Origin: Acidaminobacter sp964416305
GTDB lineage: Bacteria > Bacillota > Clostridia > Peptostreptococcales > Acidaminobacteraceae
Length of the DNA stretch: 64,000 bases
Direction: 5' to 3'
Assembly: GCA_964416305.1 (NCBI GenBank)
Contig: CAYQDM010000018.1
Span: 1 to 64,000, forward strand
This document shows positions 1 to 6,833 of the stretch, piece by piece (the stretch's first letter is position 1; each line of letters opens with the position of its first letter). The notes beneath the pieces are model-generated. The model worked only from the letters and a program-made list of their open reading frames with translations, did not search any database and was not told the DNA's origin. The translations under genes and the position numbers were made by a program.

Positions 1-60
1 GATGAAGGATGCAGACAGGACTCATATTGTCTTAATCATGACTTAAACCGAATACTGATA

Positions 61-102
61 AGCGATTCATCCCATGACTGAAGTCACGGGTGTTCTCGCC
101 AC
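61..102 (+). repeat. IS200/IS605-like right-end fragment, copy 1
   Basis: The segment TTCATCCC, then the hairpin TGACTGAAGTCA, then GGGTGTTCTCGCC resembles the right-end hairpin that follows tnpB in IS200/IS605-type elements. It matches 39481-39524 at most positions. No transposase is visible, so it is either a remnant or the end of an element lying left of the window. The IS assignment is from memory of the family. Confidence 0.4.
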
Positions 103-199
103 ATTTATATAAAGTCAAAAAAGGATCAGGCGTTAGTTTCTGTGGCCCACGGCCAACCGACAACTTCCACCTGATCCTTTTCATTTTTATCCGCAAAGC

Positions 200-237
200 T
201 TAAAAAAGCCCCCGCGCCATACGGCGCAGGGGCTTAA
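200..237 (-). terminator. Terminator of the cold-shock gene
   Basis: On the minus strand the stem AGCCCCTGCGCC pairs with GGCGCGGGGGCT and is followed by a run of T. It lies 12 bases beyond the cold-shock stop codon. Confidence 0.85.
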
Positions 238-248
238 GTCTCAAGGGA

Positions 249-449
249 CTATCTTACGATTTCGATATTCTCAGCTTGTGGACCTTTTTGACCTTGAGCA
301 ACGTCAAACGTTACTTTTTGGCCTTCTTCCAATGCTCTGAAACCAGTAGCATTGATTTGTGAGTAGTGAGCAAAGACGTCTTTGCCATTCTCATCTGTGA
401 TAAAGCCGAAGCCTTTGTCTGCGTTAAACCATTTTACTGTACCATTCAT
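249..449 (-). CDS. Cold-shock protein, CspA family
   Basis: A 66-residue single-domain cold-shock protein, the family length. It binds RNA and single-stranded DNA in the cytoplasm and melts mRNA structure. RNP1 (KGFGFI, residues 12-17) and RNP2 (VFAHYS, 25-30) are intact. A clear AGGAGG lies 8 bases before the ATG. The gene is alone, with its own terminator downstream. The roughly 150 bases before the next gene leave room for the long 5' leader typical of csp mRNAs, which often folds as a thermosensor; that role is inferred from the family, not shown here. Confidence 0.95.
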   Translation of the reverse strand: MNGTVKWFNADKGFGFITDENGKDVFAHYSQINATGFRALEEGQKVTFDVAQGQKGPQAENIEIVR

Positions 450-635
450 AATAGGTACCTCCTAATTTTTTAGTCTTAAACCTTGGCAATGAAAATAACA
501 TAGACTTTTAAAATCAGAGGGCCCAACTGAACGGACACCAATTCTAAAACCATTTGTCAAATCATTTGCTCTTCATTTAAGCAACAACTTATACTAACAC
601 GTAAAGATCACAATGTCAAATGTTATTTATTATGA

Positions 636-1736
636 TTATATCAAGGTCTCCAAAGCCTTCAAGAACTGATCCATCTCCTCGTCTGTCCCAATGGAAACCC
701 GAAGATGATCGTCAATGAGCGGCTTCTTGAAGTACCGCACCAGGATTCCCATTTCTCTCAACCCGGAAAACAGTTCTGCTGCCGCCTTTGTCTCGTGGGT
801 GATAAAGATGAAATTGGCCTTGGATGGCACCACCTCAAAACCCATTGTCTCCAGTCTGGCAACAACGCGCTCCCGGGTGTTGATAATCCGGTTTCGAGTC
901 TCATTGAAGTAATCGTGATCCAGGATCGCGGCTTTGGCGCCTGCCATGGCAATCCGGTCCATAGTGTAGGAGTTGAAGGAGTTTTTGACCCGGTTGAGAC
1001 CGTCGATCAATTGATCGCTGCCTATGGCGAACCCTACTCGCAAACCTGCCAGGGACCTGGATTTTGACAAGGTGTGAACCACCAGCAGATTGTCGTATTT
1101 TGGCACGAGATCTACCGCGGATTCACCGCCAAAATCGATATAGGCTTCATCTACGACGACTACAATATCCGGATTGGAGGCGACGATCTGTTCGATTTCA
1201 GCTTTGCTTAATGCGCGGCCGGTTGGGGCGTTGGGGTTGGGGATCAGGACACCATCAGCACCCAAATCGCCTTTGGAGGCCAGATCCAGATAATCTTCCA
1301 CCCTAACCGAAAAATCTTCGAGAAGCGGAATTTCCCGATACTCCGTTTGGAACAGATTCGCGTAAACCGGATAAAAACTGTAGGTAATATTAGGGAACAC
1401 TATATACCGACCGGTGAAAAACGCAGGAAACACAAAGGCCAGGACCTCGTCAGAACCATTGCCCATAAAGACATTGGTCGCAGTGAGAATCGCCGATTCA
1501 CAGTCCATCAGGCCGTTGAAGTAGTCCGCAATAGTGACGCGAAGATCCGTCGATTCCGGATCCGGATAGAGCCGCAGCTGATCCATAGGAACGCTGTGAA
1601 TAGCCGCTTCGACCTTTTCGGAAGGCGGATAGGGATTCTCGTTGGTATTCAATTTGACGTACTTTTTATCTTTCGGCTGTTCGCCGGGAATGTAGGGCTC
1701 TAGACCAAGTGCCAGCTGGCTTAAGAAGTTTTTCAT
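636..1736 (-). CDS. hisC: Histidinol-phosphate aminotransferase-like protein
   Basis: A PLP-dependent fold-type I aminotransferase of 366 residues. HisC transfers the amino group between glutamate and imidazole-acetol phosphate in histidine synthesis. Visible marks are the N-terminal LNTNENPYPPS, the NPNAPTG cofactor loop, the DEAYIDF segment, and the SKSRSLAGLR stretch with the Schiff-base lysine near residue 225. I chose the ATG at 1736 because the GTG four codons upstream overlaps the AAAAGGTG ribosome binding site. No other his genes are nearby, so it could instead act on aromatic amino acids, as some solitary HisC paralogues do. Confidence 0.85.
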   Translation of the reverse strand: MKNFLSQLALGLEPYIPGEQPKDKKYVKLNTNENPYPPSEKVEAAIHSVPMDQLRLYPDPESTDLRVTIADYFNGLMDCESAILTATNVFMGNGSDEVLAFVFPAFFTGRYIVFPNITYSFYPVYANLFQTEYREIPLLEDFSVRVEDYLDLASKGDLGADGVLIPNPNAPTGRALSKAEIEQIVASNPDIVVVVDEAYIDFGGESAVDLVPKYDNLLVVHTLSKSRSLAGLRVGFAIGSDQLIDGLNRVKNSFNSYTMDRIAMAGAKAAILDHDYFNETRNRIINTRERVVARLETMGFEVVPSKANFIFITHETKAAAELFSGLREMGILVRYFKKPLIDDHLRVSIGTDEEMDQFLKALETLI

Positions 1737-1784
1737 ACAGAACCGCACCTTTTCTGTTTTTTAGCATCTTACCACGCCTTCAGT

Positions 1785-2558
1785 TCACTCGTCAATTGCC
1801 TTCGTCTCAACTCTGACCATGAATTCATAGCCTTGAGGGACCTCACCAGGCGTATTCTGAGGTGAAAAGCTGTAAATCGCCTGTCTGCCATGATGCCTGA
1901 CCGCCATATCCAGATGAAGCAGCGCTATGCCAATATCAATCTGATTCATCTTACCGTAAAGGGCACCACGGAGCATATTGAGCTTTTCCCGACTGAGGAT
2001 CAGACCCTCCGGGGTTCCACTGACAAACCAAGGCTGGGAGTTTGAAGCAGAAGGCGCCAGTCTCACCGCCTCAACCAGCGCATCATGACCGGTTACACTC
2101 GACATTTCATGGGTCATCTTTCTCTTGAAATCGTCGGGCCGTTCTCTGTGAACCGGCTCGTTAGGTGTACCAAAAGCCAGCATGATGACAAAATCAAGTC
2201 CATTCTGCTGCAGCGCGACTTGTTTACTTGGTTTCGCCATACCCAACCAGCAGCTGCCCAGAGCCTTATGGGACAAGTAGAGGTCAATCTGCTGGAGCAG
2301 GTAGCCCGCGTTCAAAAGATAATTTGGTTTCGCCTCCGAATAGAGGCAAATATAATGTGGTGCTTTGATAGGCAAGAGATTTTTGACATCTCCTGCACTG
2401 AGGTAAGTGAATTCGTACTTAATGTCGCCTATCAACGGCACCGTCGACTGGACGAAGGCTTTGACATCCATCAGCACCGACTTGGGTAATGGGGTCATAT
2501 CATACCTGCGTACAGATTTGCGTTTGTAAATATTTTGGTAGAGTTGTTGGTTAATCAT
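1785..2558 (-). CDS. Nitroreductase, TM1586-like family
   Basis: A 257-residue protein that opens with the flavin-binding KRKSVRRYD signature of FMN nitroreductases and has a second half typical of the TM1586-type fused form (LAPSASNSQPW near residue 165). Such enzymes bind FMN and pass electrons from NAD(P)H to nitro or quinone compounds. The physiological substrate is unknown. GGAGG lies 6 bases before the ATG. The gene sits alone, 49 bases downstream of hisC's start on the same strand. Confidence 0.8.
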   Translation of the reverse strand: MINQQLYQNIYKRKSVRRYDMTPLPKSVLMDVKAFVQSTVPLIGDIKYEFTYLSAGDVKNLLPIKAPHYICLYSEAKPNYLLNAGYLLQQIDLYLSHKALGSCWLGMAKPSKQVALQQNGLDFVIMLAFGTPNEPVHRERPDDFKRKMTHEMSSVTGHDALVEAVRLAPSASNSQPWFVSGTPEGLILSREKLNMLRGALYGKMNQIDIGIALLHLDMAVRHHGRQAIYSFSPQNTPGEVPQGYEFMVRVETKAIDE

Positions 2559-2640
2559 AGGAAGCCTCCGCTTGACATTATTGGTATAAATTCCTTCAAT
2601 ATACTGGAAGGAGCGTCTGACACACGCTGCCCCCTACACC

Positions 2641-3291
2641 TTAATTCCCCCATGCCTCTTCCAAAGCCTGCAGAAACACCCGGATAGGCTGAGCGCCTGA
2701 AACGGAGATCCGGCCATCAATTAAGAAGTTCGGCACACTTCTGATCCCAAGCTCGCGGGCTCTCTGCTGATCTCGCCGTACCTCTTCTCCAAATTGACCT
2801 TGACTAAGCACCTTCTGAACGTCTGCCCTATTCAGCCCAACTTCCTCTGAAAGCGCCATCAGCACGTCTTGGTCGCCAATATTAAGGCCTTCTGTGAAAT
2901 GTGCCTGCATCAGTCTCTCTGTGATTTCATCCATCAGATTTAGTGTTTTCGCATAATGGGACACTCTGTGAGCATCGAATGTATTGGCTTGGATCGCTTC
3001 TTCCAGGTGGTATTCGAGACCCATCATTTTGGCTTGCATGGTGATATTCTCAATATTTGATTTCGCTGCCGCCTTTGTAATGCTGTACTTTTCAGCGAGG
3101 TGATCCACGAGATTGATGCTGACATCCCGTCTTGAATTGGGATCCAGTTCAAAGCTTCTAAATACGACTTCAAAGGCATCGCGGTGCTCAAATTGCCTCA
3201 GTGCCTCTTCAAACCTTCTTTTACCCATATAGCAAAACGGACATACAAAATCTGACCAAATTTCAATTTGCATTTTACGCTTGCCGACCAT
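2641..3291 (-). CDS. DsbA family (FrnE-like) thiol oxidoreductase
   Basis: A 216-residue cytoplasmic protein of the DsbA/2-hydroxychromene-2-carboxylate isomerase superfamily. The active-site CPFC is at residues 17-20, and the cis-proline loop (RSVPNFLIDG) lies near residue 185. There is no signal peptide. FrnE-type proteins act in thiol-disulfide exchange and often in oxidative stress. GGAGAGGG lies 7 bases before the first ATG, so that start is preferred over Met7. It follows ywbE by 21 bases and probably shares its transcript. Confidence 0.88.
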   Translation of the reverse strand: MVGKRKMQIEIWSDFVCPFCYMGKRRFEEALRQFEHRDAFEVVFRSFELDPNSRRDVSINLVDHLAEKYSITKAAAKSNIENITMQAKMMGLEYHLEEAIQANTFDAHRVSHYAKTLNLMDEITERLMQAHFTEGLNIGDQDVLMALSEEVGLNRADVQKVLSQGQFGEEVRRDQQRARELGIRSVPNFLIDGRISVSGAQPIRVFLQALEEAWGN

Positions 3292-3312
3292 AATTTTCCC
3301 TCTCCTTCAACT

Positions 3313-3504
3313 TCATAATATTTCTTTGACCCTTCCGACCAGACCATTCTCCAGCATAACTTTGATACCATGAGGATGGGCCGGTGATTTCGTCAGAATC
3401 CGCTGGACAACACCCTCGGTTAAAGTGCCGCTGCGTTGATCCTGTTTCTGGACGATCCGCACCTTAGTGCCAATTTTTATCTCGCTTTTATTATAGTTTA
3501 CCAT
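3313..3504 (-). CDS. YwbE family protein
   Basis: A small basic protein of 63 residues that matches the YwbE family by its conserved core GTKVRIVQKQDQRSG, the segment SPAHPHGIKVML and the C-terminal GLVGRV. The function is unknown; the KOW-like beta character suggests nucleic-acid or ribosome contact, which is inference. AGGATTGTG precedes the ATG. It is the first gene of a likely two-gene unit with the DsbA-like protein. Confidence 0.85.
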   Translation of the reverse strand: MVNYNKSEIKIGTKVRIVQKQDQRSGTLTEGVVQRILTKSPAHPHGIKVMLENGLVGRVKEIL

Positions 3505-3561
3505 ATTGAGGTCACAATCCTTCTCTTCTGCAATCTTTGAATTTTTTCATACAAAAGGAAA

Positions 3562-3607
3562 AATGGTGTCAAGGTGAAGTCAATAACTGACTTTCACTGG
3601 CACCATT
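3562..3607 (-). terminator. Terminator of the DUF4153 gene
   Basis: Imperfect long hairpin (AATGGTG ... CACCATT outside, GGTGAAGTCA ... TGACTTTCAC inside), with a T-run on the minus strand just past it. It lies 34 bases beyond the stop of the membrane-protein gene. Confidence 0.7.
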
Positions 3608-3640
3608 GATCCAATCCGCTACATGCCAAGAATGATGGGT

Positions 3641-5509
3641 CTATTTCTCACGCATATACATCATGTCCAGGTTAATCCAATAATGCATTTGATCCTCTTT
3701 AACATTGACGTTGAAATCAATATTATTGAAGACCAACAGCACTTCAATTTCCGGCGTCTTTAACTTGTGGCTCATTTCTTCCAGAGTCCCTTGATTGTAA
3801 GGTCGAGGACCCAGCTCGTAATTTCCGGAGATTCGGTCAAAATAGGCGCGCATGCTTTCTTCCAAAATAACCTGATCATTCAGCATAATTTCGAGGGTTG
3901 GCATGCCGCTTACAGTGTCGACAATCCAGTTGATTTTGTAGGTTCCTCTGTCGCCTTCCACTACAGTTTCTGCGCTGCCAGGCTCCTTGCCTTCATAGTT
4001 TTGCAGTTTGACCGCCCAGCGGTAGTCCTCAATTTCAAAGGCGCCATTCGCGAGCATGAGAGAGACCCCCATAACTTCCTGAGGTGCTTCTCCAAAGTAG
4101 TCTTCAGGATCCGGCCAAATCTGTTCAAATCCCAGCTGCGTTCTAAATTTATCAGGTTGGCCAAGTTCATCACTGAACCACGCCGGCAGGTTCGCATTCT
4201 CAGCATAGGCAAGGAAGGTGACCGAGTCCGTGATAGCTTCCCTTACGGATCTATCAGGCTCTTGCGCCGCCGGTACCAGTGTCCCGTCTCTGAGAATGTT
4301 TTCTGAAACCAGTAAGTTCTCCAAACGGCTGATTTGAGACCTGACAGGAAGGGAATGATAACCCACCAGTGGTAAAACAGAAACGAAAGCGGCCGCTGAG
4401 ACCAGAAGCGCAATCAGCACATGTGCTTTATCCTTCTTGAGGATTAAAAGCACCACAGCTGATACAGCGACAATCCACATGAGGAGGAACGAATACTCCA
4501 CACCTTTCATCCCAAAGCGATTCAACTGCACAATCAGGGCCCAAGCCTCAAACGCGAGGATCACAAGCGCTGCAAACGGATAGATCTTTCGATAAAATTT
4601 CGCCAAATTCGACGTGTTGTGGGTCACCATAATATGAAGCCAGATGCCCCCCACCGCATAGCTGGTGGCAATCCCGGCGAGCCGCATAAAGGACGCCCCT
4701 TGACCGGCCACGAGGGTCTTGCCAGTCCAAATCAACAGGACGACTGTCAGTGCCAAGGCTATTGGGATCATGATAAATTCAAACAAGACTTCAATAAACC
4801 GCGGCTGCTTCTGGAGATTTTCGCGCCGTTCGTCGACAACACCCTTTCTGAAGTCTGGAAAGTAACCCACGAAAATAGTATAGGTCAGGAACCCAACGAT
4901 CGTCCCGATATATTGATAAACCTTGCTGCTCATCTCCCTGTACAGCAGTGCCTGAATGGCTCCGGCCACACCGGAGGTGCCGGCCATGATGACCGCGCCA
5001 TAGATCATTGCAATGAAGAACGCTTTATGCGTCATCAGAAACGCACGGGAGAAGTCAGACTGTTCCTTGGGCTGTGCCGCGAGGATAATGAAACTGAGCA
5101 CGCTGACGACCATAACCACGGAAACACGGGCTGCCGCCAAACCGGATACTCTGACGATCATATTTGCCCAGCGGTCCGGCTCACTGCCGCCAAAGAAATA
5201 CAGCAGCAGGAATGTTACAACAACAGAGGCCACACCCAGCAGGTTTGCGATCAGGAATGCCTTGGCGGTGTTAAATTTGACCTTGGCAGCTGTTATGGCC
5301 GCAAGACTGAAAATGGCGCCCACCGCAAAGGCGAGGTGCAGACAGTTGAACAGGAAATTGTACGCTTCCTGCTCAGGCCAGTCCAGCTGAATCCGGATCA
5401 TGGTGACCACGGCGAAGCCCACGGCGCTGGCTATGGACGCTGGAAAAGTCTTGAAAGTTCCGATTGCACTTTCGAAGACTTTGGTGATCGAACGGGTAAA
5501 AGCACTCAT
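3641..5509 (-). CDS. DUF4153-like polytopic membrane protein
   Basis: A protein of 622 residues. The first two thirds are strongly hydrophobic and hold about 11-12 predicted membrane helices. The last 200 residues are soluble and mixed alpha/beta. The layout and the segment PRFIEVLFEFIMIPIALAL fit the DUF4153 family, whose function is unknown. I placed the start at 5509 because GGAGGTGA lies 5 bases upstream; the longer frame has no ribosome site. The gene follows a short leader ORF with a hairpin (5625-5795). A Fur-like palindrome at 5581-5595 lies about 72 bases upstream of the ATG. Confidence 0.65.
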   Translation of the reverse strand: MSAFTRSITKVFESAIGTFKTFPASIASAVGFAVVTMIRIQLDWPEQEAYNFLFNCLHLAFAVGAIFSLAAITAAKVKFNTAKAFLIANLLGVASVVVTFLLLYFFGGSEPDRWANMIVRVSGLAAARVSVVMVVSVLSFIILAAQPKEQSDFSRAFLMTHKAFFIAMIYGAVIMAGTSGVAGAIQALLYREMSSKVYQYIGTIVGFLTYTIFVGYFPDFRKGVVDERRENLQKQPRFIEVLFEFIMIPIALALTVVLLIWTGKTLVAGQGASFMRLAGIATSYAVGGIWLHIMVTHNTSNLAKFYRKIYPFAALVILAFEAWALIVQLNRFGMKGVEYSFLLMWIVAVSAVVLLILKKDKAHVLIALLVSAAAFVSVLPLVGYHSLPVRSQISRLENLLVSENILRDGTLVPAAQEPDRSVREAITDSVTFLAYAENANLPAWFSDELGQPDKFRTQLGFEQIWPDPEDYFGEAPQEVMGVSLMLANGAFEIEDYRWAVKLQNYEGKEPGSAETVVEGDRGTYKINWIVDTVSGMPTLEIMLNDQVILEESMRAYFDRISGNYELGPRPYNQGTLEEMSHKLKTPEIEVLLVFNNIDFNVNVKEDQMHYWINLDMMYMREK

Positions 5510-5580
5510 AATAGTCACCTCCATAAATTTAAAATCCAATAGTAATACTGGATAAGACCAGTCCACGTGACAACGTTCTA

Positions 5581-5595
5581 TGAAAATCGTTATCA
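5581..5595. promoter_or_regulatory. Weak Fur-like palindrome
   Basis: TGAAAATCGTTATCA matches the 7-1-7 Fur consensus TGATAATNATTATCA with two mismatches. It lies upstream of the DUF4153 membrane protein. The better copy is at 16981-16995. Confidence 0.3.
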
Positions 5596-5624
5596 CTTAG
5601 TTATTAGACTAATAATTGCGCATT

Positions 5625-5720
5625 TTAGTTCCTGCCAATCCAACAGAAAACCGACCCACAAAGGTCGGTTACGCTGCCGGCTCCCCAAAGACCAAGCGTC
5701 CAAATAAGTCTTTGGTTCAT
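5625..5720 (-). CDS. 31-residue hydrophobic leader ORF
   Basis: A short ORF with an unusually strong ribosome site (AAGGAGG, 2-3 bases before ATG) and its own sigma-A promoter 45 bases upstream. The peptide is hydrophobic with three tryptophans, and begins MNQRLIWTLGLWG. The last third of the ORF is also a GC-rich hairpin (5649-5670) followed by TTTTCTGTT on the minus strand. This could be an attenuator leader for the membrane protein 115 bases downstream, a tiny membrane peptide, or a small RNA with an incidental frame. I cannot assign a family. Confidence 0.45.
   Translation of the reverse strand: MNQRLIWTLGLWGAGSVTDLCGSVFCWIGRN
5649..5670 (-). terminator. Hairpin inside the leader ORF
   Basis: AACCGACC pairs perfectly with GGTCGGTT over a 6-base loop, followed by TTCTGTTG. 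It overlaps codons 17-24 of the leader ORF, an arrangement that would let translation affect folding. Confidence 0.55.
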
Positions 5721-5765
5721 TGCCTCCTTATGTAACTGGCGCTTCACAGAAAGCATAGGTCTCGT

Positions 5766-5795
5766 ATTATATATACCATATTTGATCGCGTTCAA
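5766..5795 (-). promoter_or_regulatory. Sigma-A promoter of the leader ORF
   Basis: On the minus strand TTGAAC and TATAAT are separated by 18 bases. Transcription would begin near 5759, about 38 bases before the leader ATG. Confidence 0.65.
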
Positions 5796-5814
5796 TCGCT
5801 TTAAGAGGTTTTTT

Positions 5815-5824
5815 GCCGATGGTC
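5815..5824 (+). repeat. Isolated intergenic copy of the GCCGATGGTC motif
   Basis: A GCCGATGGTC sits in the gap after the patatin gene. TCGGC follows at once, so only a short 5-base stem can form and no T-run follows on either strand. It is therefore not a terminator, unlike most intergenic copies. Confidence 0.6.
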
Positions 5825-5909
5825 TCGGCAGACCGGTATTGACTGAAGTGGGCGTCAGAAACTGGAGACTTTCACCCCCTGCTTTCACTCACTGAAGCGT
5901 CACCCCGCC

Positions 5910-6818
5910 TCAGCCGCGCAGCCAGCGCTCCCATTTCTCCACATCCCTCTTGCCCTGGGCGTAGCCCAGCAAATAACTAGCGGCAAGTTTGTCATAATCT
6001 GTTTCTCGGTTGGAAATGGGCATCTGATCAGGGTAAACCAACAGGGCTTTACCCTCTGACTCGAGCTCTTTCAGTTCTTCGAGGGTTCTATTGTAGGTGG
6101 CGTAGCGCTCAAACATGGCCTCGACCACCAGCGGATACCGTCGATAATAAGATTTGATGAGACCGCCAAACTTTGGGGGTTTTTTGCTGTAACCTTTTTC
6201 ACGGGTCAGAATGACGAAAAACTTTTTAAAGCCGTCCTGCTTCGCGATATCCAGAGCGATTCCCCCGCCGGGGCCTATCCCGCCATCCACTAAAACCTGA
6301 CCGCCAAAGCGGGTCGGAGGCATAAAGATTGGCATGGATGAGGAGGCTCTGACAATTTTCATCAGGTCACTGATCTCATGAATGTCCTCTTTTTTAAATA
6401 CCACAAATTCACCGCTGTCTCTGTCAAACGCCCCAATTCGAAGCCGCGCGCTGTTTCTTTGAAATGTCTCAAAGTCAAATGGCAGGGTGCCGCCCTGAAC
6501 CGGTGTCTGCTCATAGATATAGTCCGATCTGAAGTAGCCCTCACCCTTGAAAAAGGACTTCCAACCGCCAAACTCCGGATCCCTCACGAGATCCACAAAG
6601 GAGCGTTTCGCGCGCTCAATGTCCCTGGACAGGTAATTAACGCTGTGGCTGGCGCCGGCCGAGATCCCGGCCACATAATCAAAATAGAGTTTATGTTCCA
6701 GCAGGTTCACGAGAAATCCTGCCGTATAGCTTGCACGCATGCCGCCGCCTTCAAATATCAATGCGGTGTCTTTAATATTGCTTTCCAATGGATCAAGTGG
6801 TGCTGTCATAATAGTCAT
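5910..6818 (-). CDS. Patatin-like phospholipase
   Basis: A 302-residue patatin of the bacterial RssA/YjjU type. Patatins are serine-aspartate lipid acyl hydrolases. The glycine-rich oxyanion loop FEGGGMR (22-28), the nucleophile elbow GISAG with Ser53, and the catalytic DGG (VLVDGGIG, near residue 177) are all present. There is no signal peptide or membrane helix, so it acts in the cytoplasm or at the inner leaflet. It starts 15 bases after the UvrA-like gene ends and probably shares its operon. GAGGA is 3 bases before the first ATG and 12 before Met4, so either start is possible. Confidence 0.88.
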   Translation of the reverse strand: MTIMTAPLDPLESNIKDTALIFEGGGMRASYTAGFLVNLLEHKLYFDYVAGISAGASHSVNYLSRDIERAKRSFVDLVRDPEFGGWKSFFKGEGYFRSDYIYEQTPVQGGTLPFDFETFQRNSARLRIGAFDRDSGEFVVFKKEDIHEISDLMKIVRASSSMPIFMPPTRFGGQVLVDGGIGPGGGIALDIAKQDGFKKFFVILTREKGYSKKPPKFGGLIKSYYRRYPLVVEAMFERYATYNRTLEELKELESEGKALLVYPDQMPISNRETDYDKLAASYLLGYAQGKRDVEKWERWLRG

Positions 6819-6833
6819 AAGTCCTCAAACTCC

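Larger units (their letters stand above)
1..248. other. Window edge: possible gene tail, repeat and hairpin
   Basis: A plus-strand frame is open from the first base to a TGA at 79-81 and could be the tail of a gene cut by the window edge. Its last codons lie in a repeat (61-102) that recurs at 39481-39524. An inverted repeat follows, with AAAAGGATCAGG at about 120-131 and its complement at about 172-183, and then the terminator of the cold-shock gene. I recognise no protein in the open stretch. Confidence 0.3.

Noticed and set aside
4619..5542. Open frame of 307 codons on the plus strand opposite the DUF4153 gene
   Set aside because: Shadow of the membrane protein; the peptide is rich in His, Asp and Gly with no domain or ribosome site.
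5721..5888. Upstream extension of the 31-codon leader ORF to 87 codons
   Set aside because: The extension runs through the promoter and lacks a ribosome site; the strong site belongs to the internal ATG.
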